Source: Alphaproteobacteria bacterium (lineage in GTDB: Bacteria > Pseudomonadota > Alphaproteobacteria > UBA8366). Taken from it: a stretch of 64,000 bases of DNA. Positions 25,146 to 33,481 of the stretch are shown here, in pieces (position 1 is the stretch's first letter; each line of letters begins with the position of its first letter). A program made the position numbers and the translations under genes. The stretch lies in assembly GCA_028281325.1 (NCBI GenBank), contig JANQKC010000005.1, positions 124,001-188,000 of the forward strand. The letters are read 5' to 3'. The notes beneath the pieces are model-generated. The model saw nothing but the letters and a program-made list of their open reading frames with translations. It did no database searches and was not told the origin of the DNA.

Positions 25146-26351
25146 ATGGCGAGTGGAATTCGCGACAAGGTCGCTATCTTGGGAATGGGCTGCTCGAAGT
25201 TCGGCGAGCGCTGGGATGCGGAGCCGTTCGACCTGATGGTCGAGGCCTTCGCCGAATGCATCGAGGATGCCGGCATCGAGAAGGACGAGATCCAGGCGGC
25301 ATGGCTGTCGACGGCGATCGATTCCGTCAATGTCGGGCCGAGCGGCGTGCCGCTCGCCGTGGCGCTGCGCCTGCCGTTCATCCCGGTCACGCGCGTGGAG
25401 AATTTCTGCGCCAGCGGGACCGAAGCCTTTCGCGGCGCGGTCTATGCCGTCGCGTCGGGCGCCTGCGACATCGCCTTGGCGCTTGGCTGCGAGAAGCTCA
25501 AGGACACGGGCTATGGCGGTTTGCCGCAGCGCACGCGCGGCGTCACCAACTCGATGTATTGGCCGAACCTCTCCGCGCCGGGCGTCTTCGCGCAGCTTGC
25601 CGCGGGTTATCGGGGAGCGTATGGCGTCGACCGGGACGAATTGAAACGCGCGATGGCGCAGGTCTCGGTGAAGAGCCACGCCAACGGCGCGAAGAACCCG
25701 AAAGCGCATCTGCAGCGGCCGGTGACCATGGACAAGGTCCTGGGTGCGCCGATAGTCGCCGAACCGATCGGCCTGTTCGACTGCTGCGGGGTCAGCGACG
25801 GCGCGGCCGCGGCCATCGTCTGCACGCCGGAACTGGCGAAGAGCCTCGGCAAGCAGGACCTCGTCTCGGTCAAGGCGTTGCAGCTCTCCGTCTCGAACGG
25901 GTCCGAGGCCGGGCATAACTCCTGGGACGGGTCGCATATCAAGACGACGCGCATCGCCGCCAAGAAGGCCTACGAAGAGGCAGGGATCAGGAACCCGCGG
26001 GAAGAGATCAGCATGACGGAAGTGCATGACTGTTTCTCGATCACGGAACTGATCACCATGGAAGACCTCGGCCTGTCGCAGGAGGGCGCGGCGGTCAAGG
26101 ACGTGCTCGACGGCGTGTTCGACGCGGACGGCGAGGTGCCCTGTCAGATCGACGGCGGGTTGAAGTGTTTCGGCCATCCGATCGGCGCGTCGGGGCTGCG
26201 GATGCTCTACGAGATGTACACCCAGCTATTGGGCCGGGCGGACGAGCGGCAATTGGCCGACCCCAGAATCGGTCTGACCCATAACCTGGGCGGTTTCCCG
26301 CACATGAACGTCAGCAGCGTGTCGATCGTGGGCCGCTACGAAGGGGCTTAA
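25146..26351 (+). CDS. Thiolase-family protein, SCP2-like
   Basis: 401 residues. The nucleophile Cys is in VENFCASGTEAF (about 85-96) and the C-terminal His site is in CFGHPIGASGLRM (about 342-354). The usual CxGGG motif at the end is replaced by NLGGFPHMNVSS, so this is the SCP2-thiolase/Ltp branch, which includes acyl-CoA thiolases and retro-aldolases working with DUF35 partners. GGAGG precedes the ATG by 7 nt. It follows the DUF35 fusion by 11 bp and precedes a DUF1737 gene by 2 bp, so it is cotranscribed. Confidence 0.92.
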   Translation: MASGIRDKVAILGMGCSKFGERWDAEPFDLMVEAFAECIEDAGIEKDEIQAAWLSTAIDSVNVGPSGVPLAVALRLPFIPVTRVENFCASGTEAFRGAVYAVASGACDIALALGCEKLKDTGYGGLPQRTRGVTNSMYWPNLSAPGVFAQLAAGYRGAYGVDRDELKRAMAQVSVKSHANGAKNPKAHLQRPVTMDKVLGAPIVAEPIGLFDCCGVSDGAAAAIVCTPELAKSLGKQDLVSVKALQLSVSNGSEAGHNSWDGSHIKTTRIAAKKAYEEAGIRNPREEISMTEVHDCFSITELITMEDLGLSQEGAAVKDVLDGVFDADGEVPCQIDGGLKCFGHPIGASGLRMLYEMYTQLLGRADERQLADPRIGLTHNLGGFPHMNVSSVSIVGRYEGA

Positions 26352-26353
26352 CG

Positions 26354-26539
26354 GTGGCCGAAAAGCTACGCTACCGCCTGTTGACCGGAGAGGACGACCG
26401 TAAGTTCTGCGAACGCGTCTCCGCGGCGCTGGACGACGGGTATGAGCTACACGGCTCCCCCGCCGTCACCTTTAACGGCGACACCGTGATCGTCGCACAG
26501 GCCTTGGTGTTAAGCGAAAATAAAGCGTCCAGTAACTAG
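26354..26539 (+). CDS. DUF1737-domain small protein
   Basis: 61 residues, starting at GTG two bases after the thiolase stop. The sequence RYRLLTGEDDRKFCERV ... LDDGYELHGSPAVTFNGD ... VAQALV matches the DUF1737 family, small soluble proteins of unknown function. Translational coupling with the thiolase is likely. It may be an accessory subunit of the thiolase/DUF35 system, though no published role is known to me. Confidence 0.8.
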   Translation: MAEKLRYRLLTGEDDRKFCERVSAALDDGYELHGSPAVTFNGDTVIVAQALVLSENKASSN

Positions 26540-26609
26540 CATCCGCTAAACCGTAACGCTCGGCGCGTATGATCGCGATGGGGCGGTGTTTGGCGATAGG
26601 AGCGATGCG

Positions 26610-28163
26610 ATGCAGAGTTGGACACGGCGTGGCGTACTCCAGCGGTCGGCGATGATGTCCGCGTTGCCGTTGCTCGGGCCTTTGGCCGGGTGCGCAACGA
26701 CCGTGGATCCGATCAAAACGAGCGCGAATCCTCTTTTCACCCTTGGCGTTGCGTCGGGCGATCCCTGGCCCGATAGCGTGGTGCTGTGGACCCGGTTGGC
26801 CCGCGATCCACTTCACGGCGGCGGCATGGGCGACGCGCCCGTTGCCGTGCGATGGGAAATCGCGGCGGACGAGGGATTTCAACGGATCGTCAATAAGGGC
26901 ATGGTGACGGCGCGCGCCGAAACCGCGCATTCCGTGCATGTCGAGGCCGGCAGCCTCGAACCGCATCGCTGGTATTGGTACCGGTTTAACGCGTTGGGGA
27001 TCGAGAGCGCGGTCGGCCGGACCCGAACAGCGCCTGCTTTGGATGCATCGACCGATCGCGTTCGCCTCGCGCTCGCCTGTTGCCAGCATTACGAACACGG
27101 GCATTACACCGCCTATCGCCACATGGCCGCGGAGGAGTTGGATCTCGTCCTGCATGTCGGCGACTATATTTACGAAAACAAGGCCAGAGAGGGACGGCCC
27201 CGGCTTCATAACTCCCGCGAAACGAAAACGCTGGCCGAATACCGCAACCGCTATGCGCTTTACAAACTGGATCCGGACCTCCAGGCGGCGCACGCGGCGT
27301 TTCCGTGGGCCGCCGTACCGGACGATCACGAGGTCGAGAACGACTACGCCAACGACATCGAGGAACACGGCCGCCAGGCCCCGCAAGAGTTTCTGAAACG
27401 CCGCGCCGTGGCGTATCAGGCCTATTACGAGCATCTGCCATTCCGGCGCGCATCCCGGCCTGTCGGTCCGGCCATGCGGCTGCATCGGCCGCTCAGGTTC
27501 GGCCGGCTGGCGTCCATCAATTTGCTGGATACCCGACAGTACCGGACGGACCAACAGTGTTCCGGCGGCTGGGGGCCGCGCTGCGCGGCGGCGCTCGACC
27601 CGGCCGCGACGATGCTTGGCCGGGAGCAAGAGCGTTGGCTCGATACGATGTTGAACGGATCGGCAACCCGCTGGGACGTGCTGGTGCAGCAATTGCCGAT
27701 TTTCGAGCGGGCCCGCATGCGCGACGGCCAACTGGAACACAATATGGATAAATGGGATGGATACACCGCGGCGCGGCAACGGCTGTTTGAGTCCATCCAG
27801 CGTCGCGACCGGGGCGGCATGGTCGTGCTATCCGGCGACGTGCATGAAGCATGGGCCGGAAGACTGAAAGCGGATTTTGCCGATCCGAAATCCGCGACAT
27901 TCGGGACGGAGTTCGTCGGAACGTCGATTTCGTCCGGCGGGAACGGATTCGACGGCAAGAAGAGCCGGGACGGGATGCTTGACATCAACCCGCACTTGGC
28001 ATTCTACAACGGCCGGCGAGGGTATGCGCGGTGCGACATCACCGCCGATGCGTGGCGGACCGACTATCGCGTTCTTCCGTATGTGAAGGAACCGGGGGCG
28101 CCGATTTCCACACGCGCCTCCTTCGTGGTGGACCGCGAGAGCAACCGGTTGGAAACCGCTTAA
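26610..28163 (+). CDS. phoD: PhoD-type alkaline phosphatase
   Basis: 517 residues. N-terminus has a twin-arginine signal with lipobox-like end: TRRGVLQRSAMMSALPLLG ... LAGCATT, suggesting Tat export and lipid anchoring. A PhoD N-terminal domain follows (LFTLGVASGDPWPDSVVLWTRL first 20 shown). Metal-site motifs: CCQHYEHG, LHVGDYIYE, PDDHEVENDY and VLSGDVHEAW, all in the expected order. PhoD enzymes cleave phosphate mono- and diesters outside the cytoplasm, using calcium and iron. ATG 26610 has AGGAG 7 nt upstream; GTG 26586 is the longer alternative. Follows the thiolase unit with about 70 bp of gap. Confidence 0.93.
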   Translation: MQSWTRRGVLQRSAMMSALPLLGPLAGCATTVDPIKTSANPLFTLGVASGDPWPDSVVLWTRLARDPLHGGGMGDAPVAVRWEIAADEGFQRIVNKGMVTARAETAHSVHVEAGSLEPHRWYWYRFNALGIESAVGRTRTAPALDASTDRVRLALACCQHYEHGHYTAYRHMAAEELDLVLHVGDYIYENKAREGRPRLHNSRETKTLAEYRNRYALYKLDPDLQAAHAAFPWAAVPDDHEVENDYANDIEEHGRQAPQEFLKRRAVAYQAYYEHLPFRRASRPVGPAMRLHRPLRFGRLASINLLDTRQYRTDQQCSGGWGPRCAAALDPAATMLGREQERWLDTMLNGSATRWDVLVQQLPIFERARMRDGQLEHNMDKWDGYTAARQRLFESIQRRDRGGMVVLSGDVHEAWAGRLKADFADPKSATFGTEFVGTSISSGGNGFDGKKSRDGMLDINPHLAFYNGRRGYARCDITADAWRTDYRVLPYVKEPGAPISTRASFVVDRESNRLETA

Positions 28164-28167
28164 GCGG

Positions 28168-28716
28168 TTATTTGGTCAGGCTCGCGCGAAGCTGCGGAGC
28201 GAAGTGTCCGAAATCCGGCGTCTCGGCGTCGGGCCGTTTCGCCAGGTCGTCCCAGCGGCGCAGGTCTACGCCTTCCTTCGCGAACGGTTGCGCCAGGAAC
28301 GCGTCGGCTTCGGCAGCGCTGAAGACGCCGCCCTGGCCTTTCAGGCTACGATGCGAACCGTCCGATACCTTCTTCTGATAGGCGGGGTCCGTCGCCATGA
28401 GGTACCGCTTGGCGGCGACATGCCAGTAGATCGGCATCGTGACATCGGGGCCGAACCAGGGCTCCAGGAACTTCTGCGCGACGACCTCATGTTTCGCGTC
28501 GCCGCCGCTATCCGTGATCTTCCGGTCCTTCGGGTTGATGATGCGCCCAATATCGTGGAGCAGGGCGGCCGTCACCATCGGTGCGCCGGCGCCCGCTTCC
28601 TCGGCAATCATCGCCGTCTGTAAGGCATGCGCGGTTTGGCTGACCGACCGGTCGCCTTCGAATATCTCGTATCCGGCCGTGCCGTAGATGTCGGCGAGCT
28701 TCTCAATCGGGTCCAT
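28168..28716 (-). CDS. PhnZ-like HD-domain mixed-valent diiron oxygenase
   Basis: 182 residues. The pattern SQTAHALQTA, LLHDIGR, KHEVVAQKFL, YWHVAAKRYL and the late Asp in VDLRRWDD are those of the PhnZ/TIGR03276 family. The preceding YEIFEGD has the Tyr and Glu that gate the PhnZ site. PhnZ oxidatively cleaves 2-amino-1-hydroxyethylphosphonate; the substrate of this one is unknown, since no PhnY-like dioxygenase is adjacent. ATG 28716 is preferred because AAAGG lies 7 nt upstream; ATG 28737 has no ribosome site. Third gene of an operon with an SDR and an isocitrate-lyase-family lyase. Confidence 0.88.
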   Translation of the reverse strand: MDPIEKLADIYGTAGYEIFEGDRSVSQTAHALQTAMIAEEAGAGAPMVTAALLHDIGRIINPKDRKITDSGGDAKHEVVAQKFLEPWFGPDVTMPIYWHVAAKRYLMATDPAYQKKVSDGSHRSLKGQGGVFSAAEADAFLAQPFAKEGVDLRRWDDLAKRPDAETPDFGHFAPQLRASLTK

Positions 28717-28780
28717 GTCTTGGCCTTTCGACGCCATTGCAGCAGGCGAAGATTAACGTTTCCTGTCGAAGCGGCGGGGA

Positions 28781-29530
28781 TCAACCGCGCCCGACGAAGG
28801 GCATCTTGGTCGCCATGATGGTCATGAACTGGACGTTCGCATCCAACGGTAAATTCGCCATGTAAACAACGGCGTCGGCGACATGTTTCACGTCCATCCG
28901 CGGTTCCGCCACCACGTCGCCATTGGCCTGCGGCACGCCGTCGCTCATGCGTTCGGTCATCGGCGTCGCCGCGTTGCCGATATCGATCTGGCTGCACGCG
29001 ATATCGTATTTACGGCAATCCAGGGAGGTCGATTTGGTCAATCCCGTCACCGCGTGTTTGGTCGAAGTATAGGGTGCGGAATTCGGGCGCGGCGCATGCG
29101 CGGAAATCGACCCGTTGTTGATGATCCGGCCGCCCCTCGGGTCCTGATCCTTCATGATGCGGATGGCTTCCTGCGTACACAGGAACGTGCCGGTCAGGTT
29201 CGCGTTGACCACCGTGGTCCACTGCTCGTAGGTCAAATCTTCGAGCGGGACCGGCGGCGCACCGGTCCCCGCGTTGTTGAACAGCACGTCGAGGCGGCCG
29301 AACGTCTCTTTCGTCTTGGCGAAGAGGGCCTTCACCGCGTCCCGATCGCCGACATCCGCCGGCAGGGCGAGCACTTTCTCCGCCGGGGCGCCGGATTCCG
29401 CGATCGCGGTTTCCAATGGCTCGAGCCGCCGCGCCGACAACACGACGGCGTAGCCTGCGTCGAGCAAGGCCAAGGCGGACGCCTTGCCGATCCCCGATCC
29501 GGCGCCGGTCACGATGGCGACCTTCTCCAT
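28781..29530 (-). CDS. Short-chain dehydrogenase/reductase
   Basis: 249 residues, classical [14 protein letters not shown] (8-18), [10 protein letters not shown] with Arg residues after beta-2 suggesting NADP(H), [14 protein letters not shown] with Ser, and YTSTKHA with the catalytic Tyr and Lys. GGAGAG precedes the ATG by about 8 nt. Middle gene of a three-gene operon, 24 bp after the lyase and 64 bp before the HD oxygenase. It may reduce the aldehyde or keto product of one of these partners; that is inference. Confidence 0.92.
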   Translation of the reverse strand: MEKVAIVTGAGSGIGKASALALLDAGYAVVLSARRLEPLETAIAESGAPAEKVLALPADVGDRDAVKALFAKTKETFGRLDVLFNNAGTGAPPVPLEDLTYEQWTTVVNANLTGTFLCTQEAIRIMKDQDPRGGRIINNGSISAHAPRPNSAPYTSTKHAVTGLTKSTSLDCRKYDIACSQIDIGNAATPMTERMSDGVPQANGDVVAEPRMDVKHVADAVVYMANLPLDANVQFMTIMATKMPFVGRG

Positions 29531-29554
29531 TGCGTCTCTCCTTCAGTCCTTCAC

Positions 29555-30490
29555 TTATTCCGCGGCCGGACGATGACCGAGGGAATCCGAGTATTTCTCC
29601 AATTCCTCTTCGCCCATGAACCGTTTTTCCAACTCCATGACTTCGTCGAACCCGGCGAAGGTGTGGAAGTCGCCCAAGGGGTGATCGGTGAAGATTTCGT
29701 TGAAACGCTTTTCGGCGTCCGGCCCGTCCTGCTTCATGGCGACGGCGAGGTCATAGACGGCGACCATCGTCGCGCGCAGGGTCGCGCCGGGCACGATGGT
29801 GATCGCGATGCCCAGCTCGTTCATCTCGGCTTCGCTAAGGCGCGGCGAGATGCCGGTCTGGTTGTAGAGGATCGGTCCCTTGACCTCGGCGCAGATCCGC
29901 TTCACCTCGTCGGTGTCGCGGGGGCCTTCGACGAAGGCGATATCGGCGCCGGCGTCTAGATAGGCGTTGGCGCGGTTGATGGCGTCATCGAGCGTGCCGC
30001 CATGAGCGCCGCGCGCGTCGGTGCGGGCGATCAACACGAAATCGGGGTCGACTTCCTTCCGGGCGTAATCGGCCGCGCGGTATTTGCCGACCGCTTCCTC
30101 GATCGGAATGACCTGCCGCCCGGCGACGTGGCCGCAACGTTTCGGGATGATTTGATCTTCGATGTGGATCGCTGCGACACCGGTCTGGATGTACTCCTTG
30201 ACCGTCCGCACCACGTTGATGGCGTTGCCGTAGCCGTTGTCCGAATCCGCGATGACAGGGGCGTCGGTGACATTCGCGATGTTGCGCGCGTTGAGATGCA
30301 TCTCGGTCATCGTCGCGAGCCCCGCATCCGGCATGCCCAGCAGGGAAAGTGAGGTTCCGTAGCCCGTCATGTAGATCGCCGGGAAGCCGACCTTATCCAA
30401 GATCTTGGCGCTCAGCGCGTTGTAACAACCTGGAACAAATAGCGTTTTTCCCGATTTCATCAAATCGCGCAACTGCGTTGTCTTTTTCAC
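29555..30490 (-). CDS. Isocitrate lyase/PEP mutase superfamily lyase
   Basis: 311 residues. The catalytic lyase motif reads IIPKRCGH (about 121-128), with the Cys of C-C lyases, so it is not a phosphonate-forming mutase or phosphonopyruvate hydrolase, which lack that Cys. Other marks: ADSDNGYG, IHIEDQ and VLIARTDA, giving the Mg-binding Asp/Glu residues. Closest relatives by pattern are methylisocitrate lyase, dimethylmalate lyase and oxaloacetate decarboxylase. GTG 30490 was chosen because GGAGG lies 7 nt upstream. First gene of an operon with an SDR and the PhnZ-like oxygenase. Confidence 0.92.
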   Translation of the reverse strand: MKKTTQLRDLMKSGKTLFVPGCYNALSAKILDKVGFPAIYMTGYGTSLSLLGMPDAGLATMTEMHLNARNIANVTDAPVIADSDNGYGNAINVVRTVKEYIQTGVAAIHIEDQIIPKRCGHVAGRQVIPIEEAVGKYRAADYARKEVDPDFVLIARTDARGAHGGTLDDAINRANAYLDAGADIAFVEGPRDTDEVKRICAEVKGPILYNQTGISPRLSEAEMNELGIAITIVPGATLRATMVAVYDLAVAMKQDGPDAEKRFNEIFTDHPLGDFHTFAGFDEVMELEKRFMGEEELEKYSDSLGHRPAAE

Positions 30491-30662
30491 TGACTTTCCT
30501 CCACAACCTGTCTGACTCCTGCCCTGAACAGATACCGAGACGCGCCGCAGGTCAAGTTGGGCAAACGGAAACCGGCGGTTCCGGCCCGTCCGCAATCACG
30601 GTGGGCGCGCTGGGTGCGGTGGGCGTGCTATTTTGCGGCGGACCGACTGTGGGAAAGACTGA

Positions 30663-31478
30663 ATGGCGACGATTACGCTGCGGCTGACGACTTTTCTGTC
30701 CATATCCGCTTGCTTGCTATCGATCGTGACGGGACCGGCGTCGATGGCGGCGGAACGGCATGTCATCGAACCGCGACCCGGCGTGAAGCAAGAATTCTTG
30801 CTGCTACGGCCCGACGGCCCGCCGTCGGCCAGCGTGGTGCTGTACGCCGGCGGCAGCGGATCGATCGGCATAGGCAAAGACGGTTCCCTCAAGCGTGGCG
30901 GAAATTTCCTGGTCGAGGCACGGGCGCTGTTCGCGGACCAGGGGTTCCTGGTGCTGGTTCCCGACCGGCCATCGGATTGGGCCGGCGGCGACAAATGGTC
31001 CTACCGGCTGACCGCGGAACATGCGCAGGACGCCGCCGCCTTGATCGCCGTCCTGCGCGCCGAGGCGGACGTTCCGGTTTGGCTGATCGGGACGAGCCGC
31101 GGGTCGATTTCCGCGGCGAACGCAGCGGCTCGGATCGATCAGAACGGACCAGCGGGGATCGTCCTGACCGCGTCGGTGACCAATGGGGGCAACAAGCTGC
31201 GACCGTCGCTTGCCGATATCGACCTCGGGCGGATTTCGGCTGCGACGCTCATCGTCGGTCATGAGGACGATGACTGCCATGTCACGCCGTGGTCGGAGCA
31301 GGCGGATCTGGTCCGGAAACTCACGAAGGCGCGAAAGGTCGAAGCCGTTGCCGTAGCGGATGGCGAGGCGGGAGACCTATCGGCCCCTTGTAAGTCACAT
31401 TCCCATCACGGTTTTCTGGGCATTGAGAAATCGACCGTGGCCCGCATCGCCGCGTGGATTCTCACGGCCGGCCGCTGA
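30663..31478 (+). CDS. Secreted alpha/beta hydrolase
   Basis: 271 residues. A signal peptide occupies about 1-29 (LTTFLSISACLLSIVTG...MAA), so it is exported. The nucleophile elbow is GTSRGS (about 144-149), an oxyanion-type GGSGS follows the first strand (about 65), and SHHGF near the end carries the catalytic His. The acid is probably Asp in VGHEDDDC. It resembles small dienelactone-hydrolase-like or lipase-like hydrolases of unknown substrate. ATG has AAAGA upstream. Converges with the DUF1028 gene, 17 bp apart. Confidence 0.88.
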   Translation: MATITLRLTTFLSISACLLSIVTGPASMAAERHVIEPRPGVKQEFLLLRPDGPPSASVVLYAGGSGSIGIGKDGSLKRGGNFLVEARALFADQGFLVLVPDRPSDWAGGDKWSYRLTAEHAQDAAALIAVLRAEADVPVWLIGTSRGSISAANAAARIDQNGPAGIVLTASVTNGGNKLRPSLADIDLGRISAATLIVGHEDDDCHVTPWSEQADLVRKLTKARKVEAVAVADGEAGDLSAPCKSHSHHGFLGIEKSTVARIAAWILTAGR

Positions 31479-31495
31479 AGGGCAGCCGCACGGCG

Positions 31496-32182
31496 CTATT
31501 CCTTGGTCTGTTGGTCGGCGAGCCAATCGTCCAACCGGGGCACCCGGGCATCGACCAAGCGCCAGTTGTAGTAGGGAATGGTCGGCTTGTAGATGTCGTA
31601 GACGCGGCGGAGTTCCCCGACCGGTTCGTCGTGGATATCGACGCGTAAATTCACCTCGGAAAACTCCTTGTCGCCGTACACGAGGATGGCCGCCGACCGC
31701 TGGCCGCCATGTTGGCCGCCGGCATCGCGTCCGGCCTCGATACCGCGCATCAGGCGATCCTCCAACGGATCGTCGGGCGAGGCGAGGTAGGCTTCCTCGA
31801 TCGCGGAAAGGACATGCTCGCCTTTCAAGGCGTTGCCAAGCGCGAGATGACTGTCGCCGATGTGATAGCCAGTGTAATCCCGGTTTTCCGCGCCGTTGCG
31901 GCAGGCGATGAAGCCATCGTCGTCGATCACGCCCAACTGCCGGTATTCCGCATAAGGATCGCCCGCAACCACCGCGTCGATGACGTTCGGCGCCTTGTAG
32001 CCCAGTTCCAGGAACCGCATGGCGGTGTCGCCCAGGCGCGGGTCGGCGATGGCCATGATCGATACCGCGCCCACCCTGGGCCGGATGAAGGGGACCCTTA
32101 CGCCGACGGCCAGGGCATTTGTCGCCGTGGCGATGCCGAGACGCCCGGACTCCTTGCACCGTCCCATGATTGTGAACGTCAT
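31496..32182 (-). CDS. DUF1028 Ntn-hydrolase-like protein
   Basis: 228 residues. Begins MTFTIMGRCKESGRLGIATAT, matching DUF1028, whose members are predicted Ntn hydrolases with Thr2 exposed after Met removal. Further conserved pieces: VGVRVPFIRPRVGAVSIMA (about 25-43), GDTAMRFLELGYKAP, LGNALKG and the C-terminal DIYKPTIPYYNWRL. Family members often sit in peptidase or catabolic operons, but here it stands alone. GGGAGG precedes the ATG by 7 nt. The peptidase-like role is inferred only. Confidence 0.88.
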   Translation of the reverse strand: MTFTIMGRCKESGRLGIATATNALAVGVRVPFIRPRVGAVSIMAIADPRLGDTAMRFLELGYKAPNVIDAVVAGDPYAEYRQLGVIDDDGFIACRNGAENRDYTGYHIGDSHLALGNALKGEHVLSAIEEAYLASPDDPLEDRLMRGIEAGRDAGGQHGGQRSAAILVYGDKEFSEVNLRVDIHDEPVGELRRVYDIYKPTIPYYNWRLVDARVPRLDDWLADQQTKE

Positions 32183-32319
32183 TGTCTTCCCTCCCGCGAT
32201 TGTCACGCAGACCGCAAATTCGACTGCTCTATGGGAATTGTGCGCGGGGGGACGCCGCCGACGCAAGAAATAGGGAGAACACGGTGAAGGAAGGGCGGGT
32301 TATGCCCGTCCGGTCTACG

Positions 32320-32553
32320 CTAGGATTCGCTCAACTCGTCGTGCGAATTGGCGGCGGGGGGTGTCGCGGAGCCCGCATCACCGAACATTTTGACCGCCAT
32401 TTCGTAGATCGCGATGGACGAGGCGGCGAAGATCACAATCAGCAGCCATGGCGCCATGGCGGATTCCAGATTGTGCGCCATCAATGCAACGCAGCCGGTA
32501 ATAAAGACCGCGATCGCAATTGCACCGAATAAGGGCCGTCGCTGTAGGTTCAC
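32320..32553 (-). CDS. Small two-helix membrane protein
   Basis: About 77 residues. Two hydrophobic segments are clear: FGAIAIAVFITGCVALMAH and APWLLIVIFAASSIAIYEMAV, followed by a short polar tail ending HDELSES. No family recognised. The start is uncertain: GTG 32553 gives a basic N-terminus (NLQRRPLFG) before the first helix; GTG 32592 adds 13 residues. It is monocistronic and divergent from the zinc-ribbon gene, with a 420-bp gap. Confidence 0.55.
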   Translation of the reverse strand: MNLQRRPLFGAIAIAVFITGCVALMAHNLESAMAPWLLIVIFAASSIAIYEMAVKMFGDAGSATPPAANSHDELSES

Positions 32554-32592
32554 AGAGCGCCATCCTCTCCAAGACGGTACTGGATCCACCAC

Positions 32593-32976
32593 CAGCGTCC
32601 CAATTCTATCCCTGTGAGCGCCGGTACGCCACTAAAACACCTAAAAGCGGTATTCCCACCCGCTCGATAAATCAAGGGATGCATCGACCACCTGCCGAAT
32701 TATTTCCTATCAAGCTGATTCACAGTGCTTTTCCATTCAATGATCCGACCGGCGATGTCACTCGCTCGGCCGATCGCCGAGGGATTCGGGCGTAGGATCC
32801 GCGACTCGCAACGCTTAGAACCGGCTTCCGCGACGGTCGAATTCCATGATCACGGGCGGCTCCACCCGGACGCAAACGGTCGACCCCCGAAGGACTATCG
32901 ACCCATCCGGCATCGCGTGGTTCCTTGGGTGCCTGGCGCCTCGAAACAGCGCATCTCCGCGGGACAGAGCAATTCA
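32593..32976. other. Gene-free stretch before the zinc-ribbon gene
   Basis: About 380 bp. One plus-strand frame stays open through 32725-32976 in phase with the next gene, but its composition (many Arg/Pro/His, no good start) looks accidental. I see no terminator or RNA. It should hold the promoters of the two divergent small genes. Confidence 0.35.
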
Positions 32977-33216
32977 ATGAAACCGGAAAAAGAAATCGAT
33001 ATCGAGGGTATCAACTTCGACTGCAGCTGCCCCAAATGCGGCCATGAAACCGGCAAGACGGCGGCCTATATCCGCCAATACGCCGAGTATGTCTGTCAGG
33101 CATGTGAAACAATCGTTCCGATCGTCGATCGCCGCGAAATCCTGCAGGCAATCGCCGTCGGCGAAAAGGTCATCGAACTCGCCAAGACGATCCGGGACCC
33201 GAAGTCGGCCGCTTGA
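32977..33216 (+). CDS. Small CxxC zinc-ribbon protein
   Basis: 79 residues. Four cysteines form a zinc-ribbon-like pair: CSCPKCGHETG (about 14-24) and VCQACETIVP (about 37-46), with a Tyr-rich turn between them. The C-terminal half is a helix (REILQAIAVGEKVIELAKTI) ending RDPKSAA. Such proteins are seen as single-domain adaptors or transcription accessory factors, but I assign no role. ATG 32977 has only a weak purine-rich site. The frame is open upstream, so a longer start cannot be excluded. Confidence 0.65.
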   Translation: MKPEKEIDIEGINFDCSCPKCGHETGKTAAYIRQYAEYVCQACETIVPIVDRREILQAIAVGEKVIELAKTIRDPKSAA

Positions 33217-33481
33217 GCACGCGGACCAGCCGCACCGCCGACGACACTAAACTCTTCATTTTAGCATGGAACCGGCGCTTTCCTTGACGTCCTCAAGGGA
33301 AGCGTATCGGCGCTCGCACGCAATTTTCACACTTAAAACGAGTGACAGGGAAAATCATTTAACGGAATTTTTACGCAAAGTGCGTAGTTTCCAGCGCTAT
33401 TCCGGCGCTGATCTCTCATAGGTAGTTGGTCATGCAAAGGTTCACGTATTAGTTTTTACAATCTTTAATATAGGCGCAAAA

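Noticed and set aside
29555-30490. PEP mutase or phosphonopyruvate hydrolase
   Set aside because: The KRCGH motif with Cys is that of C-C lyases; the mutase-type loop is absent, so the lyase itself gives no evidence for phosphonate synthesis.
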